This document shows positions 40,053 to 48,871 of a DNA stretch of 64,000 nucleotides, one piece after another. The notes under the pieces were generated by a model, which saw only the letters and a program-made list of their open reading frames with translations, did no database searches and was not told the DNA's origin. Every line of letters starts with the position of its first letter. The stretch's first letter is position 1. The DNA lies in assembly GCF_002933465.1 (NCBI RefSeq), contig NZ_PSZE01000007.1, positions 236,740 to 300,739 of the forward strand, read 5' to 3'. The position numbers were made by a program, and so were the translations under genes. The DNA is from Nocardia nova. Its GTDB lineage: Bacteria > Actinomycetota > Actinomycetes > Mycobacteriales > Mycobacteriaceae.

Positions 40053-40937
40053 GTGGATACCACCTTCGAACAGGCCCTTCGCGAGGCGATGTTCCGTCAC
40101 CTCGATGAGTTGGTACGTGAGACGGGTGTCGTCACCCGAGACCAACTGTGGGACTTCATCGTCGATGGCAAGGTCCATCGTTTGATCGATCGGAACCGCG
40201 GAATCCGAAATCCGGCGGAAATGAACGCAACGCTGTCAATCCTGTCGGACCCCAAGAGCAGCTACTCGGACGAAGAAGTGGGCGAATCACTGTTCGCCTA
40301 CGCATACCGCGAGGGCAGCATCAACGGCGACAATCGCAAACTGAGGCGCGCCTACGAGCTCGACTTACCCCTGATCCTGCTACGGAAGATTGAGGATGGC
40401 CTGTTTGTTCCCGTCTACCCCGTCTATGTGGTGGCAGACGACCAGGAAAAACGTCAGTTTCTGATCGCCCTGGACGAAAGCCTCCGTAGGCTCCCCGATC
40501 CGACACACCCAGACGAGATCGAACGGCGCTACATCGAACGAGTCACAAAACAACGCCTTCACCAGCCCGAGTTTCGAGCGCGGGTACTTAATGCGTACAA
40601 GTACCAGTGCACGATCTGCAACCTCAAGCTTGGTGAATTGCTAGATGCGGCACACATCATCGCCGACGGCAAACCGGACGGCACGCCGACAATCGACAAC
40701 GGCTTGAGCATGTGCAAAATCCACCACGCCGCTTACGATTCCAACTTCCTGGGCATCTCACCCGACTACGAGGTACGAATCAATCAGAAGCTCATGGACG
40801 ACGAGGACGGCCCCATGTTGCGGCACGGACTACAGGAGATGAACGGCCGCAAGCTTCTTGTGCCGTCACGACGACAGCACCAACCGTCTCGGGACCGACT
40901 TGCCGTGCGGTACGACGAATTCAAAGCCGCTAGCTGA
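40053..40937 (+). CDS. HNH endonuclease, orphan restriction-type
   Basis: This 294-residue protein has an N-terminal helical domain (about residues 1-180, no recognised family) and a C-terminal HNH nuclease: YKYQCTICNLKLGELLDAAH (CxxC and catalytic His), IDNGLSMCKIHHAAYD (Asn, Cys and His). The layout resembles stand-alone HNH restriction enzymes that cut modified DNA, but no methyltransferase or SRA-type reader is seen nearby, so its target is unknown. It starts at GTG 40053 without a ribosome-binding site. Codon use is slightly less GC-rich than its neighbours, suggesting recent acquisition. Confidence 0.8.
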   Translation: MDTTFEQALREAMFRHLDELVRETGVVTRDQLWDFIVDGKVHRLIDRNRGIRNPAEMNATLSILSDPKSSYSDEEVGESLFAYAYREGSINGDNRKLRRAYELDLPLILLRKIEDGLFVPVYPVYVVADDQEKRQFLIALDESLRRLPDPTHPDEIERRYIERVTKQRLHQPEFRARVLNAYKYQCTICNLKLGELLDAAHIIADGKPDGTPTIDNGLSMCKIHHAAYDSNFLGISPDYEVRINQKLMDDEDGPMLRHGLQEMNGRKLLVPSRRQHQPSRDRLAVRYDEFKAAS

Positions 40938-41065
40938 CCAGAGGCGGTGAAGGCAGTTATACGGACTGTCCAAGAACCGTTCACAAAATGAGGTCGCGCG
41001 TGAGCCCGATCATCAAGAACGCCGCAGTGGCGGGCGCCGATAAGGGCGTCTGCCTGCCTCCGACG

Positions 41066-41510
41066 TTAAGATGTTGATGCCCGACCAATCGCTGTGTCGA
41101 GCTTCTCCAGAATCGGGAGAAGCTCCTCAACGACCTTCCATTCCTCGATAGGTTCAGTAAGGGTGCGAGCGCATCTAATCCGCATATGCGCAGCAAGGTT
41201 GCGTTTGTCCGCAATCGTATCGAACCGGCTGAATATCTCTACATCAAGCTCGGCATCGCGAAGCCTCATCGACAATATCCATCTTCTCGTATCTGTCTCT
41301 AGCGTTTTCGATCACTCCTGGTATCGAGAAGTCGGCCCATTCCAATGGAATTACCCCACTCCCACGAGTGACCGCGTGCCAAATAATGAGACACTTCGCG
41401 GCACGATTCGAGTGGCCTCTGAGATGCTCCTCGACAGCAGCGGCTGTAGCATCAAGGCAGCGCTTCTCGACGTACTCCTCCAAGTGAACGCTTGCCAGAA
41501 CCCGAAATCC
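41066..41510 (-). pseudogene. Frameshifted HEPN-like domain gene remnant
   Basis: Two overlapping reverse frames together read as one helical protein: LEEYVEKRCLDATAAAVEEH, RAAKCLIIWHAVTRGSG, IPLEWADF, NARDRYEKMDIVDEAS in the first, then DAELDVEIFSRFDTIADKRN and LAAHMRIRCARTLTEP in the second. The join at about 41263 needs one base removed. RNLAAH matches the HEPN RNase motif (R, polar residue, three residues, H). It is fused at its 5' side to a Uma2 remnant. The HEPN call is from the motif only. Confidence 0.6.
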
Positions 41511-41519
41511 CAATGCTCG

Positions 41520-41851
41520 ATCGTAGTCCGCAGAATTATAATACCTATAAAGAAGTCCGGGGTCAGAAAATCGGATTTTCCACTGGCAGAGAGGAATACG
41601 TTGGTCTCCGATTCGACGCGCCAGCACGTATCCGGCTGGTTCGACATGTCTTTTCGGGCACAAGGTTCGAAAGCGTTCGTCACGCGCCGGGTGAAGCTGG
41701 TGCTCGGCAGGTCCGCGCCGCACCCACACCACTCGTCCAGCCACAGCTCGATCTGATCGGCGATCCCCTCAGGCAGTTGCTCCAATTCCTCCCAGGTCAT
41801 GTATTCCGGGAGGTCCGGGCGTTCGATCCGCGGCAGGGACATAGGGCCCAT
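41520..41851 (-). pseudogene. Truncated, frameshifted Uma2-family gene remnant
   Basis: The reverse strand begins MSLPRIERPDLPEYMTWEEL and continues with IADQIELW; the next piece GRVVWVRRGPAEHQ lies in another frame, then FTRRVTNAF and SDFLTPDF return to the first frame, and LYRYYNSADY is shifted again. These segments spell the N-terminal half of an actinobacterial Uma2 protein with at least three frameshifts. The C-terminal catalytic part is missing and HEPN-like sequence follows directly. Confidence 0.7.
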
Positions 41852-41880
41852 GGTAGGCCGTCGCCAGGTCGGGCCGAGTT

Positions 41881-42684
41881 CTACGCTGGCTGCGGTCGTA
41901 GTACCACAATGCCAGGAACAGTCTGCAAATACTCCCCCAGCGGCGTGTCCACCACTCTGTTGTTGGCGGCAAGTGACGACGCGTTTCGGAAGACCGGGCC
42001 GCTCGGCGTCTTGATGAGGATTCCGACGTGGGTGACGTCGAGGCCGGGTTGGTCGGCGTAGGCGCCGATGTAGTCGCCGGTTCGCAGGCCGCTGGTGACA
42101 TCCTCGTCGACCGCCGCACTGGGGATGTAGGTGATGTCGCGGTCGACCACGGGGATGCCCGGGAGATAGACACCTCCGTCGCCCTTTGCGTTGAGGTGTT
42201 TGGGCACAGTAATTGCGGCGGGTGTCAAACTTGCGGTGATGTCGGTGGCGGCGACGTCGGCAACTTGCGCCCAGTCGGTGAAGAAGTGTTTGCGGTGGGT
42301 GTAGTCGACTTGGGCGGCGGCGTAGCGGGTGTCGATCAGGTTGGCTTCGAAGCGGTTTCGGTCGGTGGTTCGGCTCAGGGCTTCTACGTAGTCGAGGAAG
42401 GTGAAGCAGTCCACTTGGCGGAAGTCGGCGACGAACTGTTCGGGCTGGGTTGCCGAGCCGATGAGGGTGTTCGCGGCGTAGGGGGTGCCCAGGAATTGTC
42501 GGGACAGCAGGTCGAGGAGATCGCCTTTGCTCGCTCCGGTCGCGCCGGCGCGCAATGCGACCAGTTCGTCGATGCGGTGGGAGGTGGTGTCGTCGATGGC
42601 GGCGTCGGCGCTTGCGCGCGCAGGCAGCAGGAGTGCCGCGGCGACCAGGACGAGCAGAACCGGCAGTATGCGGGTGGAGCGCAA
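41881..42684 (-). CDS. DUF1460 secreted N-acetylmuramoyl-L-alanine amidase-like protein
   Basis: This 267-residue protein has a signal peptide (RILPVLLVLVAAALLLPARA) and a DUF1460 (NlpC/P60-like fold) domain. The likely catalytic Cys is in RQVDCFTFLDYVEAL and His in DVTHVGILI. It would act on peptidoglycan outside the membrane. TTG 42684 is taken as start: GGGAGG lies just upstream and no ATG or GTG precedes the signal peptide in a better place. Gene order does not suggest a partner. Confidence 0.8.
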   Translation of the reverse strand: MRSTRILPVLLVLVAAALLLPARASADAAIDDTTSHRIDELVALRAGATGASKGDLLDLLSRQFLGTPYAANTLIGSATQPEQFVADFRQVDCFTFLDYVEALSRTTDRNRFEANLIDTRYAAAQVDYTHRKHFFTDWAQVADVAATDITASLTPAAITVPKHLNAKGDGGVYLPGIPVVDRDITYIPSAAVDEDVTSGLRTGDYIGAYADQPGLDVTHVGILIKTPSGPVFRNASSLAANNRVVDTPLGEYLQTVPGIVVLRPQPA

Positions 42685-42793
42685 GACACCTCCCGGGTGA
42701 CGAGTGGAATGGCCGGTATCCACCGTAGACCAGGCGGCGGCCGCTCCGGACTGTACTGTTCTGATCAGGGGCTGCCGATCGGAACGGGACTTG

Positions 42794-43909
42794 TCACCGC
42801 ACGGGAGTAGGGCCGGGCTCGCCCACGGCGGCGGCTCTGCGCCTCCAGGTTTCGGCCGCATCGACACGGCCTGCCATCGCGAGTAGGTAGGCCAGACCGG
42901 ACATCGCGCCGGGGTGGCCGACGTCGGCGGCTCTGCGCCACCACGTTTCGCCCTCATCGGTTCGTCCTCGATACTCGAGGAGGAACATCACTCGAGGATG
43001 ACCGGACTCGGCGGCGCGGCGTAACCACGTTTCGGCGTCCGTCATGCGGCCAGCCTTCTCCAACGCTATGGCCAAGCCGCACATAGCGACGGGGCGTCCC
43101 GCCTCGGCGGCTTTGCGGTACCACCACTCGCCCTCCTCGGACCGGTCCGATTCCATCAGCAGTGCAGCCAGGTTGAACATCGCGGCCGGATGTCCGGCTT
43201 CGCCGGCCCGCCGATACCAGGTTTCGGCGTCCTCCGACATGCCCGCCTCCTGCAACGTGATTGCCAGGTTGAACATCGCCTTGGGGTGACCGGCGTCGGC
43301 GGCTCGGCGATACCAGGCCTCACCTTCCTCGATCTGTCCCTGCTTCTCCAGCAGAACTCCCAGCGTGGTCATCGCGCCGGTGTGACCGGCGTCGGCGGCC
43401 TTGCGGAACCACTCAACGGCACATTCCGCACGTTCCGTCGCCTCGAGGAGTAGGGCAAGGTTGTTCATCGCCGTCACGTAGCGGAGGTCGGCGGCGCGTC
43501 GGTACAGGGCTTCAGCCTCCTGCACACGCCCCGCGTCTTCAGCCGCGACGGCCCGGTCGAACAGAGCGGCGGCGGCGGATCCTGTCGACTCCTCCGCTCC
43601 GGCAAGCGCTGTGCCCGGATGTTCCAAGGGCGCCGCCTCCACCCCGTGCACCGCGCGCAGAACGCGCAGGGCCGCTGCTCCCAACGCCCGATCACCCGCC
43701 GCACCGGCATCGTCGAGATCCTCGGCCAGCGACGCCTTCTTGGCTTCGGAATGCGGCTTCCGCTCCAGCGCCGAAACGTCGACCTCCGGATATCTATCGA
43801 CGATCAGCCGCTTCACATCGCCACAGGAATCCGTGACCTGTTGTGCCACACCATTTTTAGAGCTTCCCGACGCTATCGCAGAGACCACGAGCGTAATCAC
43901 GAAGTTCAT
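42794..43909 (-). CDS. Sel1/TPR-repeat protein
   Basis: This 371-residue protein has a non-repetitive N-terminus (about residues 1-110) and then about seven Sel1-like repeats of 36 residues (AAEAGRPVAMCGLAIALEKA, AADAGHTGAMTTLGVLLEKQ and similar), a protein-interaction solenoid. The N-terminal segment DVKRLIVDRYPEVDVSALER then LAEDLDDAGAAGDRALGAAA resembles the small adaptor domains of actinobacterial STAND/CHAT-type conflict proteins (impression from memory, not a search). No catalytic domain is present. Confidence 0.8.
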   Translation of the reverse strand: MNFVITLVVSAIASGSSKNGVAQQVTDSCGDVKRLIVDRYPEVDVSALERKPHSEAKKASLAEDLDDAGAAGDRALGAAALRVLRAVHGVEAAPLEHPGTALAGAEESTGSAAAALFDRAVAAEDAGRVQEAEALYRRAADLRYVTAMNNLALLLEATERAECAVEWFRKAADAGHTGAMTTLGVLLEKQGQIEEGEAWYRRAADAGHPKAMFNLAITLQEAGMSEDAETWYRRAGEAGHPAAMFNLAALLMESDRSEEGEWWYRKAAEAGRPVAMCGLAIALEKAGRMTDAETWLRRAAESGHPRVMFLLEYRGRTDEGETWWRRAADVGHPGAMSGLAYLLAMAGRVDAAETWRRRAAAVGEPGPTPVR

Positions 43910-44463
43910 GTCGAGTCCTCCCGCCTCACCCCACGATCAGTATTGCCGAGCCCACCGACAACTTCGCGGGAGCGAGTCGCCCGACGTCGGTCTGCCGAAG
44001 GCGCTCGGAACCTCGGACGGGCGAAAGGGCGAGGACCTGCGCGGCGCGGAGAACTCGCGGACTCGTTCGGCGCGTTCCGCGACGGTGCCGAATTTCGTTG
44101 GCGGCCATCATGACCCAGCGGGCACGCTCTTCTGGCCGGTGCTGCGGGCGAGCTACCGCGTCGACGCGCCGGGCCTCAGCACGGGTTCGGCGTGATCCGG
44201 AAATGGTTCGGTTCGGCGTCGTCCGGCACAGCGTCGGCCGGGGACCGTTGTCCCAGAGCACACTAGAGTCCGCCCGGCATGCGGGCGAGTAGCCGACTGC
44301 CCGGGGAGATACAGGCTCCTGGGCCCTCGCCGCGCACACCGATACCGACCGGCCACCGATTGCAGATCCAGCCGCGAGCCGCCAGGTGGGCCCGATGTCG
44401 AAACCGGTCCCTCGTAACAAAGCCACAGTAGGGGTGGTCGCGCAGGAACGCTCGTCGGCGACC
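43910..44463. other. Gene-free stretch between the Sel1 protein and the DUF2252 gene
   Basis: I see no supported gene in these 554 bases. Reverse-strand open frames exist (43926-44549), but they have low-complexity Arg/Ala/Pro-rich translations typical of high-GC noise and run into the DUF2252 gene. It should hold the promoter of the Sel1 gene. Confidence 0.5.
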
Positions 44464-45825
44464 TCAGTACGCGTTCGCCGCCGCCTCCACCCGACCGGAA
44501 GCAATAGCGCGCACCAGTTCTCGATGATCGGCCGCCGTCTGATCTGCATATGTGAGCGCGAAGTGCGTCATCGCCTTGTCGAAGGCCTGTCCCCCGCCGA
44601 GATAGTCGGCGATCGCGATACGGTCACCGGACCGGGCGTGCGCACGGGCGAGGGTAGCGCCGCACAGGGCGGCATATTCGCCCAGGCCCGAACGGGTCAT
44701 GTTCTCGATGTCGGCGCTGCCTTTCATGTCACGCAGTTGCCGCGCATAGAAGTGGCGACCTCCCGGGCCGGTGGTCCAGCCGAGGAAGATGTCGCTCGCG
44801 GTTTGCAGCAAGCGCTGTCCGTGGACCACCCGGTGACCTTCCTGATGGAACACACTCGGCGCCAGATGTGCGGCCAGCACCGAGGGCTCGGCCTCCTTCA
44901 CCTGAAGGAACAGCGGACCACCGGTTTCACGATCGACCAGCAACACGACATAACACCGGGTGCCGACGCTACCGACGCCGACCACTTTGCGGGCGAAATC
45001 GACAATGCGGTAGCGGTTGACCAGGACGCGCCGCTCCTCGGGCAGCGTCCGGCAATAGTCGGCGAAGACCTGGTCCACGGCGGCGCGCTCGGCCGGCTCC
45101 CCGGGGACCAACAGCGGGGGCTGGAACCGCATGCGCGGCTCGCCGCCGGGCCCGGGTTCGGTCAGTTTGCGCAATGCCTGCAGGCTGGTGCGTTTGCGGG
45201 CGGCGTCGATCCTCATCGCAACCTGCTTGCGTTGCTTGGGATTTCGCACCAAATCGGTCAACGTGTCGGCGTCGACCTGCTCGTACCAGACGTCGAGCGA
45301 ATCGAGTCCGGCCAGGCGGCGCATGCACTCCCGGTAAGCTGCTGCGGCGGTACGCGCGAGCTCGCGGGCGTCGGCGTCGTCGTACCCGTTGGCCCGAGCG
45401 GCGACCGCGACACTGGCCACCAGTCGCTTCACATCCCATTCGAAGGGACCTGGCAACGTTTCGTCGAAATCGTTGAGACCGAAGACGAGCGACCGTTCGG
45501 GTGACGCGAATACTCCGAAATTCGACAGATGCGCGTCCCCGCACAGCTGGACGGTCAACCCGGTGCGCGGGATCGTCGCGAGGTCGGCGGCCATGATCGC
45601 GGGGGCGCCGCGCAGGAACGAGAACTGCCCAGCCGCCATCCGGGCGTAGCGAATCGGTACCAGCTCGGGCAGCCGGGTCCTCGCCTGCCGCTCCAGGATC
45701 GCGATCGGATCGCGATCGGGGGCGGGACGGAATTCGCCCAGCGACGAGCGGGGAACGGTGGCGCGCACCGCACGTCCCGTGGAGCGGGGTGCGTCGGAAA
45801 CGGGGTCGGCCACGGTCTTCGTCAT
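44464..45825 (-). CDS. DUF2252 family protein (kinase-like fold)
   Basis: This 453-residue protein has the DUF2252 signatures LCGDAHLSNFGVFASPERS, FDETLPGPFEWDVKRLVASV and RCYVVLLVDRETGGPLFLQV. The GDAHLSN segment is like the phosphate-transfer loop of aminoglycoside-type kinases, so the fold is probably kinase-like; biochemical role is not established. ATG 45825 (MTKTVADPV) was chosen; the frame upstream to 45942 is not conserved in style. Confidence 0.88.
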   Translation of the reverse strand: MTKTVADPVSDAPRSTGRAVRATVPRSSLGEFRPAPDRDPIAILERQARTRLPELVPIRYARMAAGQFSFLRGAPAIMAADLATIPRTGLTVQLCGDAHLSNFGVFASPERSLVFGLNDFDETLPGPFEWDVKRLVASVAVAARANGYDDADARELARTAAAAYRECMRRLAGLDSLDVWYEQVDADTLTDLVRNPKQRKQVAMRIDAARKRTSLQALRKLTEPGPGGEPRMRFQPPLLVPGEPAERAAVDQVFADYCRTLPEERRVLVNRYRIVDFARKVVGVGSVGTRCYVVLLVDRETGGPLFLQVKEAEPSVLAAHLAPSVFHQEGHRVVHGQRLLQTASDIFLGWTTGPGGRHFYARQLRDMKGSADIENMTRSGLGEYAALCGATLARAHARSGDRIAIADYLGGGQAFDKAMTHFALTYADQTAADHRELVRAIASGRVEAAANAY

Positions 45826-45901
45826 CCCACAAGTTTTGCCCCGGAACGCGTTTGCGGCAACCATTCGGCGAACACCGTGATCCGCTTGCCGCCGACACGA
45901 C

Positions 45902-45943
45902 TGTGCCGCCCTCCGCAGCACTGGTTCCGCGAAGGGCGGCACA
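45902..45943 (-). terminator. Terminator of the lipoprotein/membrane-protein operon
   Basis: An 11-bp perfect stem (TGTGCCGCCCT / AGGGCGGCACA) with a 20-base loop lies 12 bases after the stop of the gene at 45955. Confidence 0.75.
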
Positions 45944-45954
45944 CACCCTGGGGC

Positions 45955-46758
45955 TCATGCGTTGAGCGGAATCGCGATGACCACCTCCTGCTCGTTCTCC
46001 GGGAGGTAATGCACCTGCACAATCCGCCCCACCTGCACATTCGAGACGCTCGTCGGCGGGAGGAACTTCTCCGCGTGGGTGCTGAAGGTGCTGCCGTCGG
46101 GCCGGGTGATGGCGAGCCCGAGGTCGATTTTCGCGTAGCCGTTGCGGATTTCGCCGGGCACCGACAGCGACTGTACGACCGCCTGCGCGGCGACGCCGCG
46201 ACCGGCGATATCGAGTTTGGCCCGCGTGGTCACTCCCTTGCGGATCAGCGATTCGTTCATCGCCTGCTGCGCCGAAGCGCTGTCGCCGGATCGGTCGACT
46301 TCCACCTTGTCGGTCCGGCCGGGCAGATAGCGCACCGGAAGCACGACACCGGGGCGCAGCAGGGCCAGTTCCGCGAGGGGCACGACCATCTTGGTGGTCG
46401 AGTCGAAGATCTCGCCCTGGACGCCCTCGACGCTGAACTCGATGCGCAGCTGTGGCTGATCGTTCACGCTCACCCCCGTCTCGCGAACCGACTTGACGGT
46501 CCCCAGGCCGAGCAGGCCATCGCGGAACTCCGCGCTGTTGCGGCCGGTGAGCGCCGACAGCACGCCCTCGCCGGTGAACACAAAGACCATCACCACCGTG
46601 GTGAACGCGATGATCGGCAGTGCCAGAAAACCGTTGAGCCAAGCGGCGAAACCCGGTTCCCACGGACTGTCGGCTCGATAGGTGAGCCCGTGCCAGAGGT
46701 AGACGCCGACCGCGAAGACCTCGAATGCGACGGCCCCGGCCCGTGCTGTGGTGCGCAT
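45955..46758 (-). CDS. Two-helix membrane protein with large soluble domain, unknown function
   Basis: This 267-residue protein has two N-terminal transmembrane helices (AGAVAFEVFAVGVYLWHGLT and ALPIIAFTTVVMVFVFTGEG) and a soluble beta-rich remainder (PLAELALLRPGVVLPVRYLP, VGRIVQVHYLPENEQEVVIA). The repeated VRYLPG/VHYLPE strands suggest two copies of a small barrel that may be extracytoplasmic or cytoplasmic. It follows the lipoprotein gene by 17 bases and is probably in the same operon. No family recognised. Confidence 0.7.
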   Translation of the reverse strand: MRTTARAGAVAFEVFAVGVYLWHGLTYRADSPWEPGFAAWLNGFLALPIIAFTTVVMVFVFTGEGVLSALTGRNSAEFRDGLLGLGTVKSVRETGVSVNDQPQLRIEFSVEGVQGEIFDSTTKMVVPLAELALLRPGVVLPVRYLPGRTDKVEVDRSGDSASAQQAMNESLIRKGVTTRAKLDIAGRGVAAQAVVQSLSVPGEIRNGYAKIDLGLAITRPDGSTFSTHAEKFLPPTSVSNVQVGRIVQVHYLPENEQEVVIAIPLNA

Positions 46759-46775
46759 GACGGTTCCTCCTCTGC

Positions 46776-47312
46776 TCAGCCGTTGACGATAGTGGGGCAG
46801 GCGAAGGTGAGCTCGAACTTCGCGGTGGCGGGGCCGGCCATCGGGTTGGCCATGTCCGGGGCGGCGACGCCCTCACCGGTGATCTTGTAGGTCTTGCCAT
46901 CCTTGCTCACGGTGGCCGAGCCGCCGGGCTGGCCGTTGCCGAAGCCGACGGCATACGGCATACCGGAGGCGCCGCCCTTGCTGCCGCCGATGGCGACGGC
47001 CTGCACGGTGTCGCCGCCCGCGGTGAGGGTGGCACTGACGGTCAGCCGGCCGTAGGTGGAGTTGGCGGCATCGGTCAGTGCCAGTGCGAGGGTTCCAGCG
47101 TGCTGGGCGCAGGTGGTGTCGAAGTTCGCGCTCAGAGCCTTGCCGTCGACGAGGGCCGCCGACTTGCCGCCCGACGGGGCCTGGGTCGCGGGCGCCGCGG
47201 TGGTCGAGGCCGGGGCGGCGGTGCCGGAGTCGTCGCCGCAGGCGCCGAGGGCCAGGGTGAGACCGGCAGCGGCGAGGGTGGCGGCGGCGATCCGGATCTG
47301 CTTGGTACGCAT
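46776..47312 (-). CDS. LpqH-like (19-kDa antigen-type) lipoprotein
   Basis: This 178-residue protein has a lipobox (LTLALGAC, Cys near residue 25) and, after an Ala/Pro/Thr-rich linker, a domain like mycobacterial LpqH: ALSANFDTTCAQHAGTLALA, GKTYKITGEGVAA, and C-terminal FELTFACPTI with a likely disulphide between the two mature cysteines. It would be lipid-anchored on the cell surface. It is divergent from the CHAT operon with 137 bases between the starts. Confidence 0.82.
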   Translation of the reverse strand: MRTKQIRIAAATLAAAGLTLALGACGDDSGTAAPASTTAAPATQAPSGGKSAALVDGKALSANFDTTCAQHAGTLALALTDAANSTYGRLTVSATLTAGGDTVQAVAIGGSKGGASGMPYAVGFGNGQPGGSATVSKDGKTYKITGEGVAAPDMANPMAGPATAKFELTFACPTIVNG

Positions 47313-47449
47313 GAGGTTCGTTCCTTCGTTCTCGGTGAGTCCGGCCTTGTGATCGGGCCGTTGTTCACAAGGTAGGAACGGTCCGCCGCCTACCGATCCC
47401 AGGTTTCGGACGCCGGGCAGCGGCAGCGGCAGTCGGTTAATCTGACCGA

Positions 47450-48871
47450 ATGCGACGACCGCGCGCCATGGTGCTCGACGAGGTGTGGCGCGGTATCGAC
47501 GGCGTCGAGGCGCTCAGCGGCGCCCAAGGCGGACCGTTGCGCCGCACCGTGAAACTGATCCTCGATCCGCTGGTGATCCGGCCGGTCCAGCACCCCGCCT
47601 GCGCCGGGCCGATGCTCACCGCGGACGGCGCGACCCTGCTCGCGGCCCGCGTCCATGCCGCCGCCGATGTCTTGCGCGCGACCGCGGCCTGGTTCACCCT
47701 CCTCAAACAGGTCCGACGGGCACTGCGCATCACCGACGGCAATCCGCAGGATCTGTATTTCCAGCGCTGTTTCGAACTCGCGACGGTGTCGGGAGCACCG
47801 GATCCGGTACGCGACCGGCCCACCGCCACAGCCACCTTGCACGACATCCATCACCTCGCGGCCGGGCGGACCACGCAGGCGTTGAAGGACCATCTCACCG
47901 ATCGGTCCACGAGTTCCGAACTCGCGGCGCTGATCGATACCGCGTGGCGCCGGCGACCGCGATACGCGCCGGCGACCGACGATCACACCACCGCCCTCGC
48001 CGCACTACTCGATTCGTGCGCCACCGCCCGAGCCGATGACGCCGCCCGGGAGCTGCGCACCCTGATGATGCATCGGGTCGGGACGCATTCGGGAATCACA
48101 CTGTGGCGCAATGCTTCCGGCGACTCCGCTCAGGAGCTGGGCCTGACCGCGCACCGCCTGCCCGTCGCCCCCGCACTCGGCATCGGGGCATCGACCGCGA
48201 CACTGGCGCTGCCGTTCGACCGCACCATCTACGAACGTGTCTTCACGGTGCTGCAGGCCTCCACCGAGCGCTCGGACCTGCCCACGATCCCGGAACTGGT
48301 GCTCGAGGAGATCGCCCGGAGTTGCGCACCGTGGGCGCTGCTCGACGAATCCCTTCGGGTGACAGCGGCAGCGGGAGTAGAACTGGCACGGGGCCTCGCA
48401 CCTGTCACCGGCACCGATAGGTCGCTCGCGAGCGAATCGGCGACATCGAGCCACGGCGCCCGCGACCGGGAATCGAAAGATTCTGCGCGCCAGCGGATTT
48501 CCATCCCGAAGGATGGTACTGCCGCGCATCGGGCGATCAACGGGAGGTGGCGGCGCGAGGCCTATGTACTGCAGGCACGCCGCCTCGCCGTATACGACAC
48601 CGGGAAATCGTCCGATCCGCTCGCCATGATCGCGGCCGAGCTTCGCCGTCCCTGGCGTTCGTATCTGCGGCGGCTGTGGGTTCGCCTGCACGGCCGCGAT
48701 GTCCGCGGCGCATCCATATCGCCGACCTCGTCGGAGACAGCCGAGCTGTGGGATCTGCTCGACGGGGTCGCCCGCTCGGTCATCCTCGACCACCGAACGC
48801 GGGTACGGAAGGCACTGACCGCTAATTCCTTTGCGGCAATGGCTGATTCGCTGGAATCGAGGGCCGGATGA
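47450..48871 (+). CDS. Unknown protein, first gene of the CHAT operon
   Basis: This 473-residue protein has no domain I recognise. It is largely helical by composition, with a basic C-terminus (LRRPWRSYLRRLWVRLHGRD) and a Ser-rich variable linker at about residues 320-365. A -10-like TAATCT ends 6 bases before ATG 47450, so the operon transcript is probably leaderless. Its last four bases (ATGA) overlap the start of the next gene. By position it could be a sensor, effector or protease substrate of the CHAT system; none of these is shown by sequence. Confidence 0.85.
   Translation: MRRPRAMVLDEVWRGIDGVEALSGAQGGPLRRTVKLILDPLVIRPVQHPACAGPMLTADGATLLAARVHAAADVLRATAAWFTLLKQVRRALRITDGNPQDLYFQRCFELATVSGAPDPVRDRPTATATLHDIHHLAAGRTTQALKDHLTDRSTSSELAALIDTAWRRRPRYAPATDDHTTALAALLDSCATARADDAARELRTLMMHRVGTHSGITLWRNASGDSAQELGLTAHRLPVAPALGIGASTATLALPFDRTIYERVFTVLQASTERSDLPTIPELVLEEIARSCAPWALLDESLRVTAAAGVELARGLAPVTGTDRSLASESATSSHGARDRESKDSARQRISIPKDGTAAHRAINGRWRREAYVLQARRLAVYDTGKSSDPLAMIAAELRRPWRSYLRRLWVRLHGRDVRGASISPTSSETAELWDLLDGVARSVILDHRTRVRKALTANSFAAMADSLESRAG

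Noticed and set aside
43926..44549. Reverse 207-codon frame between the Sel1 and DUF2252 genes
   Set aside because: Arg/Ala/Pro-rich low-information translation overlapping the DUF2252 gene 3' end; no ribosome-binding site or family signature.
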